Of a DNA stretch of 12,520 bases, positions 1-6,731 are shown piece after piece. The position numbers and the translations under genes were made by a program. The stretch is taken from assembly GCA_903903715.1 (NCBI GenBank), contig CAIUZX010000607.1:1-12520 (forward strand), read 5' to 3'. Under the pieces are notes generated by a model. It saw nothing but the letters and a program-made list of their open reading frames with translations, had not been told where the DNA came from and searched no databases. Source of the DNA: an uncultured Caulobacterales bacterium (GTDB taxonomy: Bacteria > Pseudomonadota > Alphaproteobacteria > Caulobacterales > Caulobacteraceae). The stretch's first letter is position 1; each line of letters opens with the position of its first letter.

Positions 1-1
1 A

Positions 2-793
2 GGGGCCTGGACACTTCGGCTGGATCAGATCGGCCTTGGCGCGGCGTTCCGGAGCGCGCCAAGCGCCTATCGCGCAGCTCTTCTGGAGCGCGCCGGGAAG
101 CTGAAGCACAGGACGATGGAGGAGGGCGCCCCTTCGGAAGGGTTGTTGGCGCGTCACGATGGTTTCGGCCTGACGGCGACCCTGCATGAGGACGGCGAGA
201 CCCTCGCTGGCGCCTCGCATTTCGGGCCGGATGATCCGGTGCGTCAGTCGCTGCTAGACATCTTTTGCGACATTCTGCCGGGCCTGACTGTGCTTGAGGC
301 TGCAGACCACGGCGTTCACCGCCTCTTGACCGCCCTGTCGGACGGGCGTTCAGGGCGACCGGTTGCCGGGATTGCTCTGCCGGGCAATGCGGATGTGCTG
401 TTCTCGACGCCGTTGGCGCTCTCGCGCGGGCTCATGACCGCGTGGCGGGCGAAGACGGGGCGAAGCGACAACGACAATCGCTACGCCACTGCCCCATCGG
501 ATCAGTGGACGGGCAAGTCAAAGGCGCAAAGGCGCACGGCGATCGAAGCCGCGTTGTCGGATCTATCCAAGATGACCGACTACGGGGCGGAAGCCGTCAA
601 GTTGATCGCGCTTGAGCCCAATCTTCAGGGGAATGACGTGAGGGCGGTGGTTGAGTTCAGTGCCGCCGTGCCGCCGACGCATAAGCCCGGCCTCGCGCGT
701 CAGGCGGATGCCGAGCTCAAACGCCGCGTGGAGGCCTCCTTGGAGCTATATGTCGTGGAACTGAAGGACAGCAGCGGCATTCGCCGTCTCTAG
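2..793 (+). CDS. C-terminal part of an unrecognised protein (5' end outside window)
   Basis: The frame is open from base 2 without a stop, so the gene enters from the left and only its last 263 residues are visible. An ATG at 116 is internal to this frame and has no convincing Shine-Dalgarno site, so I do not treat it as the start. I do not recognise the family. The visible part is soluble in character, with no transmembrane segment. It has an Ala/Leu-rich middle, a polar stretch with a run of Asp/Asn (SDNDN) near residue 155 of the visible part, and a charged C-terminal helix (about residues 225-250) ending in SSGIRRL. It stops 22 bases before the epimerase gene on the same strand, which suggests co-transcription. 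Whether it belongs to the glycan pathway cannot be judged from the sequence. Confidence 0.7.
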   Translation, partial: GAWTLRLDQIGLGAAFRSAPSAYRAALLERAGKLKHRTMEEGAPSEGLLARHDGFGLTATLHEDGETLAGASHFGPDDPVRQSLLDIFCDILPGLTVLEAADHGVHRLLTALSDGRSGRPVAGIALPGNADVLFSTPLALSRGLMTAWRAKTGRSDNDNRYATAPSDQWTGKSKAQRRTAIEAALSDLSKMTDYGAEAVKLIALEPNLQGNDVRAVVEFSAAVPPTHKPGLARQADAELKRRVEASLELYVVELKDSSGIRRL

Positions 794-815
794 ATGAATA
801 TAAGGCGTTCCTGAA

Positions 816-1844
816 ATGACGAAACTGAGCGTGAGGACCGATCGTCCACTGGTCGTGGTCACCGGCGGAGCGGGCTTTATTGGCAGCCATATCGTTGATC
901 TGCTGTTGTCACGTGATTTCCGGGTTCATGTGTTAGACAATCTGTCGGGTGGCCGTGAAGCCAATCTGGCGCACCACGCCAGGGACGACCGGTTGGTGCT
1001 GGATCAACGGGATATCCGCGACATTGAACCTGGCGACGCCCTGTTCGCCGACGCCCAGTATGTTCTGCATATGGCCGGTATCGGAGACATCGTCCCGTCC
1101 ATCGAGCGTCCGGCGGACTATATGTCCGTCAACGTCCAAGGCACGGTGGCGGTGCTCGAAGCGGCGAGGGCCGCGGGCGTCGAGAAGGTCGTCTATGCCG
1201 CCTCATCGTCCTGCTATGGGCTGGCTAGCGTCCCGACGCGAGAGGATCACCCGATCAATCCGATGTACCCCTATGCGCTCTCGAAATATCAGGGAGAACA
1301 GGCAGTGTTTCACTGGGGACAGGTCTACCGTCTGCCGGTGAACTCCATCCGGATCTTCAACGCGTATGGCGTACGCTCGCGCACATCAGGGGCGTATGGC
1401 GCGGTGTTCGGCGTCTTCCTGCGCCAAAAGCTCGCCGGGGCGCCATTCACGGTCGTCGGAGACGGCTCGCAGACCCGTGATTTCCTGTATGGGAGTGATG
1501 TTGCATCGGCCTTTCTCATGGCCGCAGAGACTCCGCTGGTCGGCCGACAGTGGAATGTTGGCGCCGGCAAGCCGCAGAGCGTCAACCGCCTGGTCGAGTT
1601 GTTGGGCGGCGAGGTGGTCCATATTCCAAAGCGCCCCGGCGAACCCGACTGCACCTGGGCCGACAGCAGCAGGATCCGACAGGATCTCGGTTGGGCGCCG
1701 AAGGTAAGTTTTGAGGAGGGTGTCGCCAAGGTGCTGGCGGAGATCGACTACTGGCGCGAGGCGCCTTTGTGGACGCCGGACACGATCGCGGTCGCGACAA
1801 AGACCTGGTTCGACTCCCTTGGGGAATCGGGCGGCCAAGTATGA
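816..1844 (+). CDS. NAD-dependent sugar epimerase/dehydratase (extended SDR, UDP-glucose 4-epimerase-like)
   Basis: This 342-residue protein is a typical extended short-chain dehydrogenase/reductase acting on a nucleotide sugar in the cytoplasm. The N-terminal Rossmann fold carries TGGAGFIGSH (G17, G20, G23) for NAD binding. The active site has the Ser cluster at 130-132 (AASSSCYG) and the YxxxK pair Y153/K157 in YPYALSKYQGE. GDGSQTRDFLYGSDVA in the C-terminal half is the usual substrate-side signature of GalE/WbpP-like epimerases. The length is normal for the family. The start is an ATG, 22 bases after the upstream stop, with an AAGG-like site before it. The radical SAM gene follows after 46 bases. 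The likely role is interconversion of a UDP- or other NDP-sugar for the glycan. A 4,6-dehydratase or 5-epimerase activity cannot be excluded from motifs alone. Confidence 0.9.
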   Translation: MTKLSVRTDRPLVVVTGGAGFIGSHIVDLLLSRDFRVHVLDNLSGGREANLAHHARDDRLVLDQRDIRDIEPGDALFADAQYVLHMAGIGDIVPSIERPADYMSVNVQGTVAVLEAARAAGVEKVVYAASSSCYGLASVPTREDHPINPMYPYALSKYQGEQAVFHWGQVYRLPVNSIRIFNAYGVRSRTSGAYGAVFGVFLRQKLAGAPFTVVGDGSQTRDFLYGSDVASAFLMAAETPLVGRQWNVGAGKPQSVNRLVELLGGEVVHIPKRPGEPDCTWADSSRIRQDLGWAPKVSFEEGVAKVLAEIDYWREAPLWTPDTIAVATKTWFDSLGESGGQV

Positions 1845-1890
1845 CCGGGTCCGATATGGTTCGGAATGATCGTCAAAAAGGTGACCGAAG

Positions 1891-3012
1891 ATGAGCGGAA
1901 TGACGGATCATACGGATCTGATCCTCGACGGGACGAAGATCGCATGGCATCGCGACCGGGTTGACGCCTGGATGCGCGGCGAGCGGATCGCGCCGATCAC
2001 GATCGACATGGCTCTCACGCGCGCATGCAACTACGCGTGTCACTTCTGTTACGCCATGCTCCAGGAGAATGACCGCAAGCAGATCACTCGGCAGACCATC
2101 TTCGACTTTCTCGACGATTGCACAGAGATCGGCGTCAAGGGCGTCAGCTTTGTCTCTGACGGGGAGAGCACGATCTCGCCCGTGTTTGTGGACGCGGTGA
2201 AGCACGGCCATTCCCTCGGACTATCGATGGCGTGCGGGACGAACGGCTTCGTGTTGACCCGGCGCAAGCTGGAAGAGATCCTGCCGCACCTGACTTATCT
2301 TAGGGTCAACATTTCGGCGGGCGAGCGCCAGCGCTACGCCGAGATCATGGGGGTAAAGGAAAGCTACTTCGATCGCGTGATCCAGAATATCCGGGACATG
2401 GTGGACATCAAGCAAACCCAGGGCTTGCCGGTGACGATCGGTCTGCAGATGGTGCTGATGCCGGATTATCGGGATCAGATCATGCCTCTGGCGCGGCTCG
2501 GCAAAGAGTTGCGCCCTGATTATCTTGTGATCAAGCACTGTTCCGATAACGAAGATGGCGATCTCGGCGTGGACTACAGCGCCTACGCCTCGCTTTACGA
2601 CACCCTGCGCGAAGCCGAGAGCCTGTCTGACGAGACGTACCGCGTGGCGGTGAAGTGGTCGAAGATTGGCGAGGGTGACAAGAGAAGCTATCAGCGGTGC
2701 TATGGCGCGCCGTTCATGCTGCAGATCTCTGGGTCGGGTCTCGTCGCGCCCTGTGGCATGTTGTTCAATGAGCGCTACAAGAAGTTCCATATCGGCAACA
2801 TCGTCGACACCCGCTTCAGAGATATCTTCAACAGTGACGCCTATTGGGACGTCATGAACTTCCTAGCGTCGAGCCAATTTAATGCGCAGTCGATGTGCGG
2901 GAGCCTGTGCCTTCAGCACGGCGTGAACACGTCGCTGGACCGTCTGGTTAAGGGACAGAGCGAGATGGCCCGACCTGACGGTCCCCCACCGCAACACCTG
3001 GCGTTCATCTAG
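1891..3012 (+). CDS. Radical SAM protein with SPASM/twitch-like C-terminus
   Basis: This 373-residue protein has the canonical CxxxCxxC motif at C46, C50 and C53 (RACNYACHFC), which binds the [4Fe-4S] cluster that cleaves S-adenosylmethionine. SFVSDGEST follows at the place where radical SAM enzymes carry their SAM-contacting GGE-type motif. The C-terminal part has further cysteines at 270, 288, 336 and 340 in a layout (C-x-A-P-F, G-x-V-x-P-C-G, IGNI, then CxxxC) like SPASM/twitch domains, which hold one or two auxiliary Fe-S clusters. The start ATG has AAAAAGGTGA about 8 bases upstream. The gene follows a sugar epimerase, so a radical modification of a sugar (dehydration, oxidation, deamination or epimerisation) is plausible, but that is inference. 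A peptide-modifying role cannot be excluded, although no precursor peptide is visible nearby. The stop codon TAG lies in the CTAG at the edge of the first palindromic element. Confidence 0.88.
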   Translation: MSGMTDHTDLILDGTKIAWHRDRVDAWMRGERIAPITIDMALTRACNYACHFCYAMLQENDRKQITRQTIFDFLDDCTEIGVKGVSFVSDGESTISPVFVDAVKHGHSLGLSMACGTNGFVLTRRKLEEILPHLTYLRVNISAGERQRYAEIMGVKESYFDRVIQNIRDMVDIKQTQGLPVTIGLQMVLMPDYRDQIMPLARLGKELRPDYLVIKHCSDNEDGDLGVDYSAYASLYDTLREAESLSDETYRVAVKWSKIGEGDKRSYQRCYGAPFMLQISGSGLVAPCGMLFNERYKKFHIGNIVDTRFRDIFNSDAYWDVMNFLASSQFNAQSMCGSLCLQHGVNTSLDRLVKGQSEMARPDGPPPQHLAFI

Positions 3013-3084
3013 TGGTCCAATTCCGACATGTGCATCCCTGATGTACCTGCCGCCGAGCAAATGTCGGAATCATAAGGACCACCA
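3010..3084. repeat. Palindromic element A, MITE-like (about 71 bp plus flanks)
   Basis: The two ends form an imperfect inverted repeat. The left end reads CTAGTGGTCC from 3009, then ATTCCGACAT at 3020-3029. The reverse complement of the right end reads CTGGTGGTCC (3085-3076), then ATTCCGACAT (3070-3061). The right arm has four extra bases between the two boxes, and pairing continues with one mismatch to 3033/3057. The central part is about 23 bases. The left end sits in C-TA-G and the right end has CA where a second TA would be. The layout matches element B, so the two are probably related non-autonomous transposon ends. No coding capacity is present. Confidence 0.7.
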
Positions 3085-3100
3085 GAATATCTATTGATTC

Positions 3101-3177
3101 TAGTGGATTTTTCGAATTTGACATTCGAAACTCCGCCAAGTGTCAACTGGAACTCGAATGTCAAATTCGATCCACTA
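3101..3177. repeat. Palindromic element B, MITE-like, flanked by TA duplication
   Basis: This is a strong inverted repeat. TCGAATTTGACATTCGA at 3112-3128 is matched 17 of 17 by the reverse complement of 3154-3170. The outer CTAGTGGA at 3100-3107 is matched 8 of 8 by the reverse complement of 3171-3178. The left arm has four extra T bases between the two boxes, and the centre (3129-3153) is 25 bases. If the flanking TA pairs (3101-3102 and 3176-3177) are a target duplication, the element is 3103-3175 (73 bp), inserted in a CTAG site. IS630 itself is known to prefer CTAG and to duplicate TA. The element lies 14 bases from element A. It could also fold in RNA and affect transcription end for either converging gene. 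Confidence 0.75.
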
Positions 3178-3214
3178 GCTTGCAAGGACGCGTTCGACGT
3201 CGGACGGAGTCAGG

Positions 3215-4438
3215 TTACCGGTTGCAGTAAGTGTCGGCGCGCTGCATGGCTTCACGTCGACGTAGATCGAGCTGCTTGGCGCGGGCCTGCAGGTCGGTTT
3301 CCATCATCGCCCGTTGCAACCGCCCACGGGCATGTCCGGAGGCGGGATCAGCCAGTTCCGTCTGGAACTGCTCGACCATCGCAGACAGTTCGTGACGTAA
3401 TCGGTCCTGTTCGAGCGAGAAGGTGTAAACCTCCTCGAATTGTTTCCGACGTTCGGGACGCCAGTTCTCACATTCGTGCGTGAGCAAGTCCCACTGATAC
3501 TGAGCCAATTCCATGTTCATCCCGACATTTCGCCAGAGATATTCAAGGATGTTGTCGACAAAGGTGATCTTTGAGGGGGCGAAGTCCTTCAGGAACTTCG
3601 CCCCGCTGATTGTCTCGAACAAGTCCTTCGGAAGTCTGTGTTGGTCCCGGACCTCCGCCATCAGAGCAGGGAGGGTCACGGACAAATGAAAGAAGTTATT
3701 TGAGTGCGTCGTTACCGATTCCGGTTCCGTATTCCATCTGTGTACGACGAATGCATGGCTGTCATAGTAGGCAGAGTGAGCGTGATAGGCGTCCAGATAG
3801 CTCGCAATCTGAAAATACGAGCATGTTGTGCGCATGTATTTTTCAATATCAATTTGTCTGAATTCTTCAGTGTTTGCGATTTGAGTTGATAGAAATGAAA
3901 GCTGATCGACGCCAACATTCTTCAAAAGGTCAATGAACGAGTCAAATCGGGCGGACGGGCAGTCGTTCTTGGTCGAACGAACAACGCGCTCAAGTTTGAC
4001 GTCGACAATTACCCGGTTCAACGACAGGAACGCAGGTTCTTCGCTTTTCAGTATGTCGATGATGTGTTGGACGCCGCCTGGCAACAGGAGGTCGTCATCT
4101 CCGAAGATCCACAACCATCGCCCCTTGGCTCGCCACGGCGCAGAGCTTAATTGGGCGAGTGTCAGTCCATTTTCTGCATGTAGATAGTAATCAATAAAAG
4201 GATATTTTTCAGCAAGATGCCGAATGATACTGATGTGGTCGGGCCTCGAGGCGTTATCACTGATTATGAGTTGCACCTCCGCTTCAAGATCGGCAGTGAT
4301 TTGAGCCGCGATACTTTCAATGCATTGAGACAGCTCAATAGGGCGATTGAAAGTCGGCACGAATATCGTAACTGCCGGCTGTACAGATCTCTCAGATGCT
4401 CGGATTTCAGTACAGGGCCAGGTGAATTCTTTGCTCAT
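3215..4438 (-). CDS. Glycosyltransferase, family 2 type (GT-A fold)
   Basis: This protein has an N-terminal GT-A nucleotide-sugar transferase domain. TIFVPTFNRP (24-33) starts the first strand, IISDNAS (58-64) carries the nucleotide-binding Asp61, and WIFGDDDLLLPGG (110-122) holds the DxD-type metal site. The rest (about 200-407) is not a family I recognise. Its last 90 residues are highly charged and probably form a long helix or coiled coil. I chose the ATG at 4438 (407 residues) because AGGAAG lies four bases upstream. A TTG at 4513 would add 25 residues and overlap the synthase gene. No transmembrane segment is evident, so it is likely cytoplasmic or membrane-associated, adding one sugar to a lipid- or protein-linked acceptor. 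The middle is much more AT-rich than its neighbours (28% GC at 3841-3900, 68% at 3301-3360), which suggests recent transfer or recombination. Confidence 0.85.
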   Translation of the reverse strand: MSKEFTWPCTEIRASERSVQPAVTIFVPTFNRPIELSQCIESIAAQITADLEAEVQLIISDNASRPDHISIIRHLAEKYPFIDYYLHAENGLTLAQLSSAPWRAKGRWLWIFGDDDLLLPGGVQHIIDILKSEEPAFLSLNRVIVDVKLERVVRSTKNDCPSARFDSFIDLLKNVGVDQLSFLSTQIANTEEFRQIDIEKYMRTTCSYFQIASYLDAYHAHSAYYDSHAFVVHRWNTEPESVTTHSNNFFHLSVTLPALMAEVRDQHRLPKDLFETISGAKFLKDFAPSKITFVDNILEYLWRNVGMNMELAQYQWDLLTHECENWRPERRKQFEEVYTFSLEQDRLRHELSAMVEQFQTELADPASGHARGRLQRAMMETDLQARAKQLDLRRREAMQRADTYCNR

Positions 4439-4500
4439 TCCGCTTCCTGATTTCAGGATTGCTTGACAGCTAGTCAAGAATAATACTGGCCGGAGCTCCG

Positions 4501-5403
4501 TCAGTTTTCCCAATATCTGAGCTTTGCAGCCACGCTGGCTTCACCCGGCATCAGCCGCTTCTGACCGTCGCCGAGCCAGAGCGGTAGATCGCGCAGAGCT
4601 TGAATAAGACGCGTCAATTCCGCCGGTTCGAGCGACGCGGCCTGATCCGACCCATACATGCTGCGATCAAGGGTGAGGTGCCGTTCGATCGCAACGGCTC
4701 CCAGCATGGCGGCGATGAGGGAGGGTTCTATGCCCTGCTCATGTCCGCTGTAGCCGACCTCGACCCCGTACCGTTGCTGCAGACTCCTGATCGCGGACAG
4801 ATTGAGATCGGTGGACGGCGTGGGGTAGGTCGACACAGTATGCATCAGGGTGAAAGGGCACTTCGCTGCGCGGAAAATCGATACGGCCCGGTCGATGTCC
4901 GCCAGGGTGCACATTCCGGTGGAGAGGAACGTCGGCTTACCCTCGGCCGCGACCGCCTCGACCAGGGGAATGTGGGTCGTTAAGGCGGAAGCGATCTTGT
5001 TGAATTTCGTATTGTATTTGTGCAGGAAAGCCTGACTGCCGAGGTCCCACGCGGACGCGAACCACGGCAGCTTCAGCGCGCGACAATGGGCGTCGATGAT
5101 GTCGTATTGAGCTTCCGAAAACTCGAGGCCGAATTTCTGATCTCGCTGGGTCGCGCCCCAGGGGCTCTCTCTCGGCTGGGCCAGCACCTCCGCGCTATAG
5201 ACGCTTTCGATCGTGCGCTTCTGGAATTTGACCGCATCGCAACCCGCGACGTGGGCGGCGTCGATCAAGCGGCGGGCGATATCGATATCGCCGTTATGAT
5301 TGATACCGATCTCACCGATGACGGTGACCGCGACGGGTGCAGCCCAAACCCGCTCCGGCGCAGGTTCTACGCCGAGCTTTGATTTGAGCCCATCTGCGAT
5401 CAT
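4501..5403 (-). CDS. NeuB-family sialic/nonulosonic acid synthase-like protein, no SAF domain
   Basis: This protein belongs to the NeuB (beta/alpha)8-barrel family, which condenses phosphoenolpyruvate with an aldose, usually an N-acetylated hexosamine, to form a 2-keto-3-deoxy acid. Visible motifs are GEIGINHNGD (30-39), KFQK (59-62), FLSTGMCTLADI (159-170), H188 in LMHTVSTYPTP, H221 in VGYSGHE, and ERHLTLDR (240-247). H188 and H221 align with the metal-binding histidines of characterised NeuB. The protein ends at KLRYWEN (300 residues), just where NeuB, PseI and LegI normally continue into a SAF/antifreeze-like domain of about 60 residues. The usual GPDH is GSDQ (251-254). Substrate choice is therefore uncertain. 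ATG 5403 is preferred over ATG 5427 because AGGGGAC lies five bases upstream. The glycosyltransferase gene follows 62 bases downstream. No CMP-sugar synthetase partner is in the window. Confidence 0.87.
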   Translation of the reverse strand: MIADGLKSKLGVEPAPERVWAAPVAVTVIGEIGINHNGDIDIARRLIDAAHVAGCDAVKFQKRTIESVYSAEVLAQPRESPWGATQRDQKFGLEFSEAQYDIIDAHCRALKLPWFASAWDLGSQAFLHKYNTKFNKIASALTTHIPLVEAVAAEGKPTFLSTGMCTLADIDRAVSIFRAAKCPFTLMHTVSTYPTPSTDLNLSAIRSLQQRYGVEVGYSGHEQGIEPSLIAAMLGAVAIERHLTLDRSMYGSDQAASLEPAELTRLIQALRDLPLWLGDGQKRLMPGEASVAAKLRYWEN

Positions 5404-5592
5404 CTCTTGTCCCCTGTACCCTGGCATTATTGGTGAAAAACTCGAGCAAACCGCAAGCGTCGCTCAAGGGATGACTTTGAACTGCTGCAATCCTGGACGC
5501 GACGATTTCAGCGGTGCGAGCCTCAATTTCATACATTATGTTTAATGCCGATTCACCAATGGCTACAATCGCATGTCGCTCCGCACGGGAGT

Positions 5593-6627
5593 TCAGCGTT
5601 GAAAGCTTTCGACGGTGCGACGAAAGCCTTCGACCACACCTGTGGTCGGGGCCCATCCCAGAGCGCGCAACCGGGAGACATCCGGCCGGCCGCCGGTGAT
5701 CGGGCTGGGCTTCGTCGGGTTTGACTTCGGAAAGGCGGCCCGCAACCCGAGTTCCGGGAAGGCGTCGGTGACCAGGGTCGTTGCCAGGTCTCGAATTGTC
5801 AGAACGGCGAGATCGTTCCCCACATTGTAGGGCGTTCCGTCCACGCCTTTGAGCAGCACCGTGAAGTAACCCAGGGTCGCGTCCGCGAGGTAGCAGAATG
5901 GGCGTTTGGCCAGGCCGTCGCTGTTCACCTTGATGTCGCGACGCGCAAGAATGTCTGCAACGAAATCACAGAATACGCGGCCGTCCGCCAAATCAATCAG
6001 TGGTCCATAAGTATGCATCGGACGGACAATCTTGACTGGCGCGCCATGTTGAATCGCGTAGGCGACGCTGAGCGTCTCCGCGGCGCGTTTTCCTTCCCCG
6101 TAGCAGGCCCTGACCGTGGCCGGGTCGAGATATCCGAACGCGTTCTCGTGGACCAGCACGTCTCCCGTCTCGCCGTAGACCTCTCCGCTGGAGAACATCA
6201 GCACGCTCTCTGCGCGACGTCTTACCGCGATCTCCAGTGCGGACTGGGCGCCTACGACATTGACCAGCATCGTCCCCACCGGGTCGCGCAGGTAGGCGGC
6301 CGGCGAGGCGGGACTGGCGGCGTGAATGACGAAATCCGCCGGCCCGTCGTAAAAGAACGGACGGCTAAGATCGGATTCAATCAGTTGAAGGTCCGTTCTG
6401 TGAAGGTAAGGGCCCAATCTGACGGCTGCGCGGTCGCGATCACGGACTACGGCGACAACAGTGCAAGGCGCCGACAGGCGCTCATTCAAGTGCAAGAGCG
6501 TGATCACCATGTAGGCGGGAAGCAGGCCGCCCGCGCCTGTGACCAGCGTCGTCTTGCCGGCAAATCGTTCCCAGGGAAGATCTGCAGCGAGGATGTGGCT
6601 CACGTCTTCAGACACGATGCGGGACAT
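5593..6627 (-). CDS. NAD-dependent epimerase/decarboxylase-like extended SDR
   Basis: This 344-residue extended SDR probably acts on a nucleotide sugar. The cofactor loop is TGAGGLLPAY (30-39), where the third glycine of the usual GxxGxxG is Pro37. HAASPASP (102-109) and CYGEGKRAAE (Y176, K180) resemble UDP-glucuronate decarboxylases, and RPFCYLADA lies in the C-terminal substrate region. It is therefore closest in style to UDP-xylose synthase or dTDP-glucose dehydratase relatives, but the changed glycine loop suggests a distinct subgroup of polysaccharide-locus epimerases. ATG 6627 gives a full-length protein, though no strong ribosome-binding site precedes it. It is the first gene of the minus-strand group and lies about 190 bases before the NeuB-like gene. 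Decarboxylase, epimerase or reductase activity cannot be chosen from sequence alone. Confidence 0.87.
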   Translation of the reverse strand: MSRIVSEDVSHILAADLPWERFAGKTTLVTGAGGLLPAYMVITLLHLNERLSAPCTVVAVVRDRDRAAVRLGPYLHRTDLQLIESDLSRPFFYDGPADFVIHAASPASPAAYLRDPVGTMLVNVVGAQSALEIAVRRRAESVLMFSSGEVYGETGDVLVHENAFGYLDPATVRACYGEGKRAAETLSVAYAIQHGAPVKIVRPMHTYGPLIDLADGRVFCDFVADILARRDIKVNSDGLAKRPFCYLADATLGYFTVLLKGVDGTPYNVGNDLAVLTIRDLATTLVTDAFPELGLRAAFPKSNPTKPSPITGGRPDVSRLRALGWAPTTGVVEGFRRTVESFQR

Positions 6628-6731
6628 AGGCGAAACTTTCGGATGAGCGATACGGGCTTCATGCGACCGTCGCGCCGGATATAGTCCCGTGGCGCTGTAT
6701 TGCGCGAGTCGTTCTGAAGGAGTGCCGAGGT
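6628..6731. promoter_or_regulatory. Divergent intergenic region with likely promoters for both sides
   Basis: These 104 bases separate two genes transcribed away from each other, so promoters in both directions are expected here or just inside the genes. I could not identify convincing -35/-10 pairs by eye. AAGGAG at about 6717-6722 is a good Shine-Dalgarno site for the TTG start at 6732. The regulatory role is inferred from gene orientation, not from a recognised motif. Confidence 0.4.

Noticed and set aside
2221..2790. 189-codon open frame on the minus strand opposite the radical SAM gene
   Set aside because: It is antisense to a gene with clear motifs. It has His/Arg/Leu-rich shadow composition and no recognisable domain.
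3009..3178. Reading the palindromes simply as a bidirectional rho-independent terminator
   Set aside because: The stems are long, AT-rich and bulged with large loops, and no U-tract follows. The TA/CTAG flanks and the repeated architecture fit mobile-element ends better, although they may still affect termination.
5517..5560. Minus-strand promoter around the AT-rich patch before the NeuB-like gene
   Set aside because: A CATAAT-like box is present on the minus strand, but no -35-like hexamer lies at 16-18 bases, so I did not call it.
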